From Nocardia concava NBRC 100430 (GTDB taxonomy: Bacteria > Actinomycetota > Actinomycetes > Mycobacteriales > Mycobacteriaceae), in contig NZ_BAFX01000054.1 of assembly GCF_000308815.1 (NCBI RefSeq), positions 1-56,619 of the forward strand: a stretch of 56,619 nt of DNA, in the 5' to 3' direction. Position 1 is the first letter of the stretch. Each line of letters opens with the position of its first letter. Of this stretch, positions 1 through 8,117 are shown piece by piece. Made by a program: the position numbers and the translations under genes. Under the pieces are notes generated by a model. That model worked only from the letters and a program-made list of their open reading frames with translations, was not told the origin of the DNA and made no database searches.

Positions 1-75
1 GACGTTCGACTGCCAGAATGCATGCTCGTCGGGCCGGAGTTGCTTATGGGTGGTGTCGGGCATCGGCATAGTCAT
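1..75 (-). CDS. N-terminal fragment of an unidentified protein, cut by the window edge
   Basis: On the minus strand an ATG at 75 opens a frame of 25 codons that runs off the left edge without a stop. It begins MTMPMPDTTHKQLRPDE. It lies 36 bp downstream of, and in the same direction as, the XRE-type regulator, so the two may be co-transcribed, and such regulators often control their neighbour. No clear Shine-Dalgarno sequence precedes the ATG, and ATGs at codons 3 and 5 are alternatives. The fragment is too short to assign a family. It could also be a chance open frame. Confidence 0.4.
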   Translation of the reverse strand, partial: MTMPMPDTTHKQLRPDEHAFWQSNV

Positions 76-111
76 GGAGCAGGGAGATAGCTGCGCGTCC
101 GGGCGTGGGTG

Positions 112-900
112 TCAGAGTTCCAGCAGGAGGAGGGCGGCGATGTGGGCGCCTGGGTGTTCGACGCAGTCGAGGCCTGCTGTTTGGATGTAGAACTCACGGG
201 TTTGGCCTGTGGTGGGGTTGCGGAGGGATTGGGTTCGGGTGGGTGGGGTGAAGTCGACTTCGTGGGCGGACCACATGTGGCGGAATTCGGGGTAGGCGGC
301 GAGGGAGTGGATCAGGTCGGTGTAGACGGTGGGGGTGTCGGTTCGGCCTAGGGCGGCTCGGAGCCATTGGACGTATTGGCGGGCTTCGGAGTGCCAGTCG
401 GTTTGGACTTGGCGGGCTTGGGGGGAGCCGAAGAGCCAGTGGAAGAGGTTGCCTGTTTCGGAGAGGCCGGGGAGGACCTCGGTCCAGGCGTTGTTGGCGG
501 CCAGGATGTTTGCGCGGACGTCCAGGTAGGCGGCGGGGTTGGGGTCGTGCAACTCGAGGGCGTGGAGTTGGTCGGGGGTGAGGGCGGCGCGTAGTTCTTC
601 GGTGGTTGGCACGGCGGCGGACGGGGATAGGCCGGCCAGGTCGAGGAGGTAGCGGCGTTCGGTGGCGGTCAGCGGTTGCAATCGGTCCAGGCAGCGGACC
701 AGGGCGTCGACGACGGGGGCCGCGGGGTTGGCGCGGTCACCCTTTTCCAAAAGGGTTACGTAGCTGGCGCTTACGCCGGCGGCATAGGCCAGGCGTTCGC
801 GGGAGATGGCGCGGTCGTCGCGCAGGCGGCGGAGGGCGTGGCCGAAGGTTGGGATCGCGATCTGCCATGCGGCGTGCGCGAGTTCCGGCTCCGTTGACAC
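112..900 (-). CDS. XRE-family transcriptional regulator with MmyB-like ligand-binding domain
   Basis: A predicted DNA-binding regulator of about 262 aa. Residues about 20-78 form a helix-turn-helix of the XRE/Cro type, with the recognition-helix region AAGVSASYVTLLEKG. Residues about 105-262 match the MmyB-like domain pattern, including DPNPAAYLDVRANILAANNAW and a C-terminal stretch with conserved His and Leu. These proteins typically regulate an adjacent dehydrogenase or transporter and may bind fatty acids. I chose the GTG at 900 because GGGGAGGA lies about 9 nt before it; the frame stays open up to 954. The likely target is the gene cut off at the left edge. The ligand cannot be read from sequence. 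Confidence 0.85.
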   Translation of the reverse strand: MSTEPELAHAAWQIAIPTFGHALRRLRDDRAISRERLAYAAGVSASYVTLLEKGDRANPAAPVVDALVRCLDRLQPLTATERRYLLDLAGLSPSAAVPTTEELRAALTPDQLHALELHDPNPAAYLDVRANILAANNAWTEVLPGLSETGNLFHWLFGSPQARQVQTDWHSEARQYVQWLRAALGRTDTPTVYTDLIHSLAAYPEFRHMWSAHEVDFTPPTRTQSLRNPTTGQTREFYIQTAGLDCVEHPGAHIAALLLLEL

Positions 901-1016
901 GTCCGACAGCTCCTCCCCGAATGGCCGTCGTGTCCGCCCTGCAACGCAGGACACGAACCAGCCGATCCGGATAGCGATGCTGCCACAAGATTGCGGAGGC
1001 GTTCGCTATTCGGGTG

Positions 1017-1397
1017 TCACGGGCTCGAATTCGCCATGAGGCCGAGAGTGAACACGTCGACTCCGAGGAGTTCACCGGCATCGGCTTCGGACAGACCCTG
1101 GGCGATCATCGCCCGGGCGGCGCGCAACAGGGTGGCATACTCGTGGGCCGTGGCGCGGGCGCGAGCGTCCCGGGCGAGTTCCACCGCCCCGACCAGCTCG
1201 CCGACGGATTCGACGTACACCTCGATATCCCCGGTATCGCACGGGATTCCGGTGACGGTGGCCGCCAGCTCCGCGACGGCGGCGCGCGCGGCCGACAGGG
1301 TGGCGGAATGGAAGGGGTCGACCTCGACGGGTAGGCCGATGACGGCGATCGTCCACCCGCCCCGCACCGGCGTAGCGGACGCGATACATGTGGTCAT
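1017..1397 (-). CDS. Hypothetical protein, 126 aa
   Basis: A soluble small protein beginning MTTCIASATPVRGGWTIAV. The N-terminal third alternates strand-like hydrophobic residues and the C-terminal half is alpha-helical, ending in a pattern that could be a small helix-turn-helix (GLSEADAGELLGVDVFTLG). An AAAGGAG ribosome-binding site sits about 9 nt before the ATG at 1397. The frame continues much further upstream in antisense to the hydrolase gene, but the strong ribosome-binding site and the codon pattern support the short form. The overall shape is loosely like HicB-type proteins, but I do not recognise the family and no toxin partner is adjacent. Confidence 0.65.
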   Translation of the reverse strand: MTTCIASATPVRGGWTIAVIGLPVEVDPFHSATLSAARAAVAELAATVTGIPCDTGDIEVYVESVGELVGAVELARDARARATAHEYATLLRAARAMIAQGLSEADAGELLGVDVFTLGLMANSSP

Positions 1398-1545
1398 CGC
1401 AGGTAACTCCTTTGTTTCCGGCGGTCTGACAAGGGCCGGCGGATACGGAGTGTCCATGGCGCGACCGACTTGACGTGTCATAGCAGTGTTACCCCGGTCG
1501 CACGGCTGGACGCTCACGCCGTGCGTGATTTCGCTCATAGCCGGA

Positions 1546-1580
1546 CCGCGGTGCGGCCGAAGGGGTCGGCCGCACCGCGG
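1546..1580 (-). terminator. Perfect 15-bp stem hairpin downstream of the CocE-like gene
   Basis: CCGCGGTGCGGCCGA (1546-1560) and its exact reverse complement (1566-1580) flank a 5-nt loop. The hairpin begins 18 bp past the stop codon of the leftward hydrolase gene, the expected place for a terminator. There is no convincing U-tract, which is common in high-GC actinobacteria. Confidence 0.7.
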
Positions 1581-1597
1581 GATTCGGATGCTGTCGG

Positions 1598-3241
1598 TCA
1601 GGGAGCGATCGGCAGATCCAGGTGGGCCGCGCCGTTGGCGTCGGAAAGGGTGATGGTGGAGCGGGTATCGACCTGGTCGGAATAGAAGGGGTCGGCGCTG
1701 TCTATGACCAGGACCAGTTTGTGGAAGGGATCGACCTCGTAATCGGTGGCCTGGAGCGGGAACCGGAGCGGGGTCGGTTGGGCGGGATCGCGGTTGGCGA
1801 CGGTGGCCGCCGCGTGGGTGATGATGCGGAGGGTGCCGGTGAAGGGCTCGAGGTCGAAGAGATAGGCGATCAGGGTGACCGTCGTGCCGGAAGGGGTGAC
1901 CGTCAGCTCGAGTTCGGGTGTGCCCGCGATGTGGTGGCGTTTCAGGAATACCCGCGGGGTGGTCCAGACCGCGGCGCGGTTGCGTCCGATGTCGGCGAAA
2001 CTCTGGCGATTCGGCATGAGGAGGCGCTCGAACATGCCGTCGAAGACCAGGGTTTTCGCGACCACGACCTGCTCGGGGCCCGACTGGAAGGTCTGGCTGA
2101 CGGCCGCGGGCTTCTCGAGCGTCAGTGTGCCGTCGGGGGATCCGGTGGCGGGGGCCTGAAGGTGATAGCGGCGCACGGCTTTCGGCCAGGACGCCAGATC
2201 GGGGGAGGCCGTCAGGGTGAAGTTGTGCATGGATTCGGTGTGCACCTCGCCGTCCCGGTCGATGCCGTTGTCCACGCCGAGGAGGTAATGGTCGAACCAG
2301 TCGTAGGCGGCCTCGGTGGTGCGGGTGTAGACGCCGAGCAGCAGCCCGGGGATCTCGACCGCGCCGTGGTCGCCGATCGCCATGTCCAGGCGCTTGGGGC
2401 CGGGGTAGCGCTCGAAATATCTCAGCAGCTGATTCTGCGGGAAGATGGTCTCGTGCCAGAAACTGGTGAAAAAGGTTGGCACGGGACGGATCTCGGTGGG
2501 GTCCAGCTGCGCGGGTGACCTGGGTTTCGCGTAGTCGAGGACGCCCTCGATATTGGTGTTCGCGTTGAACCATTCGAGCACCTTCACCAGCTCGTCACTG
2601 GGATGCTCACTGACCTTGGCCAGCGCCGCCGCGGCCGCAATGTGCCGGGTGCCGTTGTCGTAGAGGGCCTCGCCGAGATCGGCCCAGGTGCTCAGCGCGA
2701 CAACGGCTTTGACCTTGGGATGAGCGTTCGCGACCAGCTGGCTGATACCGGAGCCGTAGGAGATTCCCGCCATGCCGACGCGTTCGGGATCGGCGCGCAT
2801 CTCGTGGTGCCGCAGCGCCCATTCGATGACCTCGTACCCGTCGGCGACATCCTCGGGACCGGCGACGGTCAGGTCGCCGTCGGATCCGGGCAGACCGCGT
2901 TCGGTGTAGGCGACGACCGCGTAGCCACGCATGAGCAGCCGGATCACGGCTCCGCCGTACATCTTCCATCCGGTCTTGTCGAGACCGGCCGGCATGACGA
3001 TCATCGGATGCGGCTCGTCCGTACGCGGGTAGGCGATGAGCGCATCGAGCGAAACATTCTGGTGGCCGGGAATTTTCACGTTCTGGATAACGCATCTGCC
3101 GCGCACCGCGTCGACGTCGGTGGTGGCGTAGGTGGACACGCCCGTGGCATCACCGGTGAGCAGGTCGTTCACCAAGGCGAGCGCACTGGCTTCCTGATCC
3201 GGAGTCAAGAGGCGCAACTGACCCGGAATTGCTTGCGACAT
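1598..3241 (-). CDS. CocE/NonD-family alpha/beta hydrolase (peptidase S15-like)
   Basis: A 547-aa predicted serine hydrolase. Residues about 50-360 form an alpha/beta hydrolase core with the nucleophile elbow GISYGSG (Ser161), preceded by the strand-turn motif VAYTERGLPGSDGD. Residues about 380-547 look like the C-terminal beta-sandwich of the CocE/X-Pro dipeptidyl-peptidase family (ATDYEVDPFHKLVLVIDS region). Family members hydrolyse esters or N-terminal dipeptides; the substrate here is unknown. No signal peptide is visible, so it is probably cytoplasmic. A GAAGGGA site lies 6-7 nt before the ATG. The gene stands alone between a hairpin and a 199-bp spacer that carries two palindromes. Confidence 0.85.
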   Translation of the reverse strand: MSQAIPGQLRLLTPDQEASALALVNDLLTGDATGVSTYATTDVDAVRGRCVIQNVKIPGHQNVSLDALIAYPRTDEPHPMIVMPAGLDKTGWKMYGGAVIRLLMRGYAVVAYTERGLPGSDGDLTVAGPEDVADGYEVIEWALRHHEMRADPERVGMAGISYGSGISQLVANAHPKVKAVVALSTWADLGEALYDNGTRHIAAAAALAKVSEHPSDELVKVLEWFNANTNIEGVLDYAKPRSPAQLDPTEIRPVPTFFTSFWHETIFPQNQLLRYFERYPGPKRLDMAIGDHGAVEIPGLLLGVYTRTTEAAYDWFDHYLLGVDNGIDRDGEVHTESMHNFTLTASPDLASWPKAVRRYHLQAPATGSPDGTLTLEKPAAVSQTFQSGPEQVVVAKTLVFDGMFERLLMPNRQSFADIGRNRAAVWTTPRVFLKRHHIAGTPELELTVTPSGTTVTLIAYLFDLEPFTGTLRIITHAAATVANRDPAQPTPLRFPLQATDYEVDPFHKLVLVIDSADPFYSDQVDTRSTITLSDANGAAHLDLPIAP

Positions 3242-3267
3242 GTCAGATTCCCTTCATTGCATAAAGG

Positions 3268-3281
3268 GAATTCGCGAATTC
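3268..3281. promoter_or_regulatory. 14-bp perfect palindrome in the CocE-like gene leader
   Basis: GAATTCGCGAATTC lies 27 bp upstream of the ATG at 3241. Its position between promoter and start would suit an operator, but no regulator is assigned and a chance palindrome is possible. Confidence 0.25.
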
Positions 3282-3310
3282 ACCAGGGGTGGAAGGCTTT
3301 TGCCGATCCT

Positions 3311-3332
3311 GTTGTATGTCAGATCGTACAAC
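3311..3332. promoter_or_regulatory. Candidate operator: imperfect 22-bp palindrome
   Basis: The palindrome is GTTGTATG-TCAGAT-CGTACAAC, with half-sites GTTGTAYG. It lies about 70 bp upstream of the CocE-like start. The TTGTA...TACAA architecture resembles GntR/FadR-type operators, but no such regulator is encoded next to it. This is inference from symmetry only. Confidence 0.3.
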
Positions 3333-3440
3333 GGCCGCAGGGTGGTTGTGGGTGAATTCGGAATGCGCGAGTTCCTTTGCCTGCCAGCGCTTTTGGCAAA
3401 ACGACTTGTCGGTATTCCAGATTCATCGAGGTGAAACGCG

Positions 3441-5432
3441 TCAAATGTGATCGGCCGGTTGCTGAATTTCACCGAGGATTTCGAGGATGGCCGGGCGGTC
3501 CGGCGCGCCGAGCAGGCGTTCGCGGAAGGCCGGATCCATGAGCTTGCGGGCCAGCAGGGCGAGGATGCGCAGATGCTCGTCGCCCGCGGCGGCCGGCGGG
3601 ACCGCGATCATGAAGATGAGTTTGGCAACATTGCCGTCGGGGGAGTCCCAGTCGATGCCCTGCGGCGCGCGGGCGAAGGCCACCACGGGTGCGGTGACGG
3701 CGTCGGTTTTGGCGTGGGGGATGGCGATTTCGTCGCCCAGGCCGGTGACGCCCTCGGCCTCGCGGCGCAGGGCGGCGGCGAGGAGCTCGGCCTCGTCGGT
3801 CACCTTGCCGCTGCGGGCAAGGAGCGCCACCATTTCGCGGATGGCGGACGGCTTGTCGGTGGCCTCCAGGACCGGTTTCACCGTGCGCTCGGTGAGAGCG
3901 CCGTCGAGGATCTCCGGTTCGGTTGTTCCGGAGGCGGTTTCGGTGCCGGCGCCGGCTTCGGTGACGGCCGCGGCGGTTTCGTGCTGCGACGGTGCTTTCC
4001 GCCGCGCCCGGAACTCGATCAGCACGATCGTGAGCACAGCGGTCACCACGGTCCCCGCCACCACGGCGACGAAGAACATCGGAATCCCCTTGATCGCACC
4101 CAGCAACGCCACGATCGGCCCGCCGTGCGGCACCGCGTCCCCGACCCCGGCCAGCCCGGCGATCGCGCCCGCCACCGCGCCGCCGATCATGTTGGCCGGA
4201 ATCACCTGCGCTGGACGGGAAGCCGCGAATGGGATCGCGCCCTCGGAGATGCCGAAGAACCCCATGAACATCGACGCCAGCCCGGCCTCGCGCTCCTGCT
4301 CGTCGTAGAGCGGACGCCGCAGCAGCGTGGCCAGGCCCTGACCCAGCGGCATGACCGGGATCGCGGCGGCCGCCATGCCCATGACCGACAGATTGCCGGT
4401 GGCGATGAGGCCCGCGCCGAACAGGAAGGCGGTCTTGTTGACCGGCCCGCCCATGTCGAAGGCGATCATCAACCCCACGATCGCGCCGAGGGCGATGGCG
4501 CTGGTGCCGGTCATCCCGCCCAGCCAGCTGGTGAGGTGCTCGAAGATGTAGGAGATCGGCCGCCCGATGGCGTAAATGAAGAACAGCCCCACCGCCAGCG
4601 TCGACACGATCGGCACCACGATGATCGGCATGATCGGCTGCGCGAACTTGGGGACCTTCACCTTCTTGATCCCCAGCACCAGATATCCGGCCAGGAACCC
4701 GGTCACGATCGCGCCCAGGAAGCCCGCACCCGCCTTGGAGTCGTAGAGCGACCCGGTATTGGCGATCCACCCGCCGATCATGCCCGGCACCAGCGCGGGC
4801 CGGTCGCCGATGGCGTAGGCGATATAGCCCGACAGGATCGGCACCATGAGGGTGAACCCGATACTGCCGATCTGATTGACGCTGTACCAGATCGAATCCT
4901 TCGGAATGACCAGCCCGCCCGAGGGATCGGTGTGCCCGCCCAGCGACAGCGAGATGGCGATGAGCAGACCGCCCACGGCCACGAACGGGATCATGTAGCT
5001 GACGCCGTTCATCAGCGCCTTGAGGGCCACGCTGCGTTCACTGTCACCCGGGCCCGAGTCCTCGGCCGTGCCTTCGTGAATGGGTGCGGAACGCACGTCC
5101 TCGATGAGCTTCTCGGGATGCCGGATGCCCTCCGACACCGGCACGATCAGCACCCGCTTGCCCGCGAATCGCCCCAGATCCACATCCTTGTCCGCGGCGA
5201 TGATGACCCCGTCGGCGGCGGCCACATCGGCGCGGGTGATCGCGTTCTCGACGCCGATCGAGCCCTGCGTCTCGACCTTCATCTCGACCCCGAGCGCCGC
5301 GGCGGCCTGCCCGAGTTTCTCGGCGGCCATATACGTGTGCGCGATCCCCGCCGGGCACGCGGTCACGGCCACCAATTTCCGGTGCCGCGATTCGCCATTC
5401 ACTTCGGATTCAGCCTCGACAGCACCGCCCAC
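3441..5432 (-). CDS. fruA: PTS fructose-family transporter, fused EIIB-EIIC-EIIA
   Basis: A single-chain phosphotransferase permease of about 663 aa that would import and phosphorylate fructose or a related sugar. Domain order is IIB (residues about 18-115, phospho-cysteine in TACPAGIAHT, Cys26), IIC (about 140-480, roughly eight to ten hydrophobic segments, GGPIVALLGAIKGIPM near its end), a variable linker rich in Ala, Thr and Glu, then IIA (about 510-660, phospho-histidine in AIPHAKTDAV). The start is set at GTG 5432 because AAAGGAG sits 8 nt upstream; the frame stays open to 5459. Unlike the usual fru operon, no fruK, fruR, ptsI or HPr gene is beside it, so the energy-coupling proteins must be elsewhere. 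Confidence 0.92.
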   Translation of the reverse strand: MGGAVEAESEVNGESRHRKLVAVTACPAGIAHTYMAAEKLGQAAAALGVEMKVETQGSIGVENAITRADVAAADGVIIAADKDVDLGRFAGKRVLIVPVSEGIRHPEKLIEDVRSAPIHEGTAEDSGPGDSERSVALKALMNGVSYMIPFVAVGGLLIAISLSLGGHTDPSGGLVIPKDSIWYSVNQIGSIGFTLMVPILSGYIAYAIGDRPALVPGMIGGWIANTGSLYDSKAGAGFLGAIVTGFLAGYLVLGIKKVKVPKFAQPIMPIIVVPIVSTLAVGLFFIYAIGRPISYIFEHLTSWLGGMTGTSAIALGAIVGLMIAFDMGGPVNKTAFLFGAGLIATGNLSVMGMAAAAIPVMPLGQGLATLLRRPLYDEQEREAGLASMFMGFFGISEGAIPFAASRPAQVIPANMIGGAVAGAIAGLAGVGDAVPHGGPIVALLGAIKGIPMFFVAVVAGTVVTAVLTIVLIEFRARRKAPSQHETAAAVTEAGAGTETASGTTEPEILDGALTERTVKPVLEATDKPSAIREMVALLARSGKVTDEAELLAAALRREAEGVTGLGDEIAIPHAKTDAVTAPVVAFARAPQGIDWDSPDGNVAKLIFMIAVPPAAAGDEHLRILALLARKLMDPAFRERLLGAPDRPAILEILGEIQQPADHI

Positions 5433-5639
5433 GCCGCGATCTCCTTTGAACGCACGCACAACGCTCCGACGCCTTGCATTCTGCTCGACCTACCACACGG
5501 GCATCGAATCGGGTACTGGGAAGCTGCTGGGTATCGGCATACAGTCCGCCCAGAATCCGGTTCCGGACCTCGCCGAAGGATATTGCGCGGCAGTACTTTT
5601 CGATTCGTCTCCGACAAACGAAATTCGAAAGGTCCTGAA

Positions 5640-5738
5640 ATGTTTGCTCTCATCCTCGCCGCGGTCGGACTGATGACGGGAAGCGCGGTCGCCGCGGGCG
5701 CGACCGGTAGCGCGGCCATGGGGGCCGGGAATATCTGA
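5640..5738 (+). CDS. Small hydrophobic peptide ORF, 32 aa
   Basis: The frame encodes MFALILAAVGLMTGSAVAAG followed by ATGSAAMGAGNI. It has a GAAAGG-like ribosome-binding site 6-7 nt upstream and sits alone between the divergent fruA start and the end of the leftward YdcF-like gene. The sequence reads as one short transmembrane or signal-like helix rich in Ala and Gly. Such tiny ORFs are usually missed by gene callers. There is no homology evidence; it could be a chance frame, though the ribosome-binding site and strand isolation favour a real peptide. Confidence 0.45.
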   Translation: MFALILAAVGLMTGSAVAAGATGSAAMGAGNI

Positions 5739-5739
5739 A

Positions 5740-6456
5740 CTATTGCTGCGGGTCCGCGGCCATCGCGTCGCGGACCGAACTTTCCTGCCTGCCACGGAAA
5801 GTGGGCTCGGGACGGAACAGAATGGAATAGACGGCCTTGGTATCGGCCAGCTGTTCGCGCAGCCAATTCTTTCGATAGACGTCGCCGTGAACCTGCGTGT
5901 CGTCGCCGACCGCGGTGGCGTCGATGCCCGCCGCGCGGCACAGGGCGATGGTGCGGGGCAGGCTGAAATCCTGGGTGACGGCGATGGCCGAGGTGACGCC
6001 GAAGATGTCGTGGGCGCGCACGCAGGACTCGTAGGTGCTGAAACCGGCGTAGTCCAGGGCGATCTTGGCGGCGGGGACGCCGTGGTCGATCAGGTAGGCG
6101 CGCATGGCGGTCGGCTCGTCGTAGCTGGCGCGGCCGTTGTCGCCGGTGAGGAGCAGGGCCTTCACCTTGCCCGCCTCCAGCAGTTTGCGGCCGAGGTCGA
6201 GGCGCGCGGCGAGATAGCTGGACGGCTTGCCATTGGCCCAGACCTCCGCGCCGAACACGATCGCGACATCCGCGGGCGGGGCGGTCTCGACGCTGTACTC
6301 GTACTTGCGGTGGGCCATCCGGATCCACAGGTCCGAGCCGATGCCGACGACCAGGCCCAGCACGATCACCGCGAGACAGATCTTCACCACGCGGCGTGCG
6401 GGAAACCAGGTGGCGACCCGTTTGCGGGCGGAGCGGAGGGCGGCGCGGTACTGCAT
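5740..6456 (-). CDS. YdcF/SanA-like DUF218 membrane-anchored protein
   Basis: A 238-aa protein with a basic N-terminus and one transmembrane helix (residues about 24-44, ICLAVIVLGLVVGIG), followed by an extracytoplasmic DUF218 domain. Family hallmarks are VAIVFGAEVWANGKPS at the start of the domain, LLLTGDNGR, and YESCVRAHDIFG with VTQDFSLPRT. SanA and YdcF relatives are linked to envelope barrier function and vancomycin sensitivity at high temperature; their chemistry is unresolved. The gene converges with the 32-aa ORF and its stop lies 1 bp from that ORF's stop. It appears monocistronic. Confidence 0.88.
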   Translation of the reverse strand: MQYRAALRSARKRVATWFPARRVVKICLAVIVLGLVVGIGSDLWIRMAHRKYEYSVETAPPADVAIVFGAEVWANGKPSSYLAARLDLGRKLLEAGKVKALLLTGDNGRASYDEPTAMRAYLIDHGVPAAKIALDYAGFSTYESCVRAHDIFGVTSAIAVTQDFSLPRTIALCRAAGIDATAVGDDTQVHGDVYRKNWLREQLADTKAVYSILFRPEPTFRGRQESSVRDAMAADPQQ

Positions 6457-6520
6457 GATCGCCAGTCTGCCGGACCCGCTCGGATTATCCGAAGACGTTT
6501 TCGTGGAGATCCTGTGTGAT

Positions 6521-7153
6521 TCAGACCGTCTGCACGCCGATCATCGGCAGCACCGTCCGGCGCGCGAACTCCCGTGCCGCGGTCTCATCGGTCAGCGGGA
6601 TCAGCCCGTCCGGCGTCAGCACCAGCGACTGCCCCAGCCGCGCCAGCACCTCCGCCACCAGATCCGCGTCGAAGGCGGGCACATCGCCGGATTCCTGTAG
6701 CGTGCGCAGCTTTTCGGCCAGATAGGTGCGCCCGACCGCGAGCACCGGACCGGCCTCGGTGGTCAGCCGCGGCAGGATGGTCTCGGGCTCGGTGCGCAGG
6801 AGTCGTTGCAGCAGTTTGTTGTTCGCCAGCTGGGTGATGAATGCGACGAAGATCTCGACCAGCTGATCGTTGGCCGCCGAGCCGCTGCTGGTGGCCTCCT
6901 GCACCCGCTTGTCGATCTCGGCGATGAACCGCTGCGCCTCGCGCACGCCGACCGCGGCGACCAGATCGTTCTTGGATTCGAAGCGCCGGTAGAGCGTGGC
7001 CGGGCTGATGCCGGCGCGACGCGCTATCTCCCCCATACTGGTTCGGCGAATCCCGAAGTCGAGGAAGGCCGACAGCGCACTCTCGAGTAGCTGTTCGCCT
7101 TCGGTCCGCGGCTTCTCCAGAATGCGTTGCAGGATGGTGGGCACGGACGGCAT
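6521..7153 (-). CDS. TetR-family transcriptional regulator
   Basis: A 210-aa regulator with a TetR helix-turn-helix at residues about 17-63: the core reads TSMGEIARRAGISPATLYRRF with the usual preceding helix LDFGIRR. The C-terminal ligand domain is helical and not conserved enough to suggest a ligand. A one-component repressor is expected. It is leftward and separated from its neighbours by about 65-120 bp, so it may act on its own promoter region or on the 57-aa gene upstream. No palindromic operator was convincing in the 7154-7276 gap. Confidence 0.9.
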   Translation of the reverse strand: MPSVPTILQRILEKPRTEGEQLLESALSAFLDFGIRRTSMGEIARRAGISPATLYRRFESKNDLVAAVGVREAQRFIAEIDKRVQEATSSGSAANDQLVEIFVAFITQLANNKLLQRLLRTEPETILPRLTTEAGPVLAVGRTYLAEKLRTLQESGDVPAFDADLVAEVLARLGQSLVLTPDGLIPLTDETAAREFARRTVLPMIGVQTV

Positions 7154-7276
7154 CGAGTCTCCAGTCGATCGGGTGGCGACCGCGACATTGCGGCGAACGG
7201 CCTTGGCGCTCTTGTGGAGTACCGGCCGTGCCGCATTATCGCAAAGACGGATCCTAGCGATACGCCCCGCATCCGA

Positions 7277-7450
7277 TCAGTGGACGTTGAGCGCCGCCAT
7301 TTCCCATTCGATGGCATTGGCCGCGAAATCCCGGCCGTTGGAACGTAACTCGTGGACCCGGCGCTGCAGCGCCTCCATCCCTCCGGGTTGCGCGGCGATG
7401 TCGGCCACGCTGATCCGGCGTCGGTGCATACTGTCGTGCTCGTACAACAC
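7277..7450 (-). CDS. Hypothetical small protein, 57 aa
   Basis: The protein begins VLYEHDSMHRRRISVADIAAQ, from a GTG at 7450 with a perfect AGGAGG 9 nt upstream; this decided the start, although the frame is open to 7501. It is hydrophilic with heptad-like helices (MEALQRRVHELRSNGRDFAANAIEWEMAAL). There is no signal peptide and no membrane segment. It sits upstream of the TetR gene in the same direction, 123 bp away, and could be co-regulated. I do not recognise a family. Confidence 0.6.
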   Translation of the reverse strand: MLYEHDSMHRRRISVADIAAQPGGMEALQRRVHELRSNGRDFAANAIEWEMAALNVH

Positions 7451-7592
7451 CGTGGAAAACCTCCTGCTAGCCCCGAGCGCGCACCCGGCTTGCGGCGGCA
7501 CAGCCCGGGCCGCCGGGAACGCTTCGCACGATGCTAACAGCGGCCTTTATGGTCGCTTGTTCAGTGTGGGGATTCTCACACACCCCGTTCAG

Positions 7593-8108
7593 TCACGCCT
7601 CTTGACCCTGGCGGTGCAGCGCCGTGTTGTGCAGGTACGCAGCGGCATTCAAGCGAATGTGATCACGCTCCGCCTCACTCAGCTCCCGCCGCACCTTGCC
7701 GGGCACTCCGGCCACCAGCGAACCCGGCGGAATCTGCGCGCCCTCGGGCACCAGCGCATTCGCGGCGATCAAGCTCCCCGCCCCGATCACCGCGCCGTTC
7801 AGCACCGTCGCGCCCATGCCGATCAGCACATCGTCGCCGACCGTGCAGCCGTGCAGGATCGCATTGTGGCCCACCGAGACTCCCTCGCCCACCGTGCACG
7901 GGAAGCCCGGATCGGCATGCAGCACACACCCGTCCTGGATATTGCTGCGCGCCCCGACGCTGATCTCGTCCATGTCCCCGCGCAGCACCGCCGAATACCA
8001 GACGCTCACTTCGGCTTCCAGCCGCACCCGCCCCACCACGGTGGCATTCGGCGCGATCCACGCGTTCTCATCGACCTGCGGCGCATGCTCACCCAGCTGA
8101 ATCCTCAT
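7593..8108 (-). CDS. Gamma-carbonic anhydrase family protein (left-handed beta-helix)
   Basis: A 171-aa protein with the hexapeptide-repeat pattern of the gamma-carbonic anhydrase/YrdA/PaaY family: NATVVGRVRLEAEVSVWYSAV, then repeated [LIV]-G-x4 turns. The metal ligands are present as His in CVLHADPG and in VGHNAILHG, matching the three-histidine site shared between subunits of the trimer. Family members either hydrate CO2 or are thioesterase or housekeeping proteins, and catalytic residues outside the metal site vary, so activity is uncertain. It is cytoplasmic. It lies 9 bp downstream of the GlxA-type regulator in the same direction, suggesting a two-gene transcript. Confidence 0.9.
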   Translation of the reverse strand: MRIQLGEHAPQVDENAWIAPNATVVGRVRLEAEVSVWYSAVLRGDMDEISVGARSNIQDGCVLHADPGFPCTVGEGVSVGHNAILHGCTVGDDVLIGMGATVLNGAVIGAGSLIAANALVPEGAQIPPGSLVAGVPGKVRRELSEAERDHIRLNAAAYLHNTALHRQGQEA

Positions 8109-8117
8109 GGCCCGAAC

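Noticed and set aside
1017..2573. A 518-codon leftward frame ending in the 126-aa protein
   Set aside because: Its N-terminal part is an Arg/Pro-rich shadow inside the hydrolase gene; a strong ribosome-binding site supports the start at 1397.
3447..5738. A 763-codon open frame antisense to fruA
   Set aside because: Low-complexity, His/Arg/Gly-rich shadow; only its last 32 codons (from 5640) lie outside fruA and have their own ribosome-binding site.
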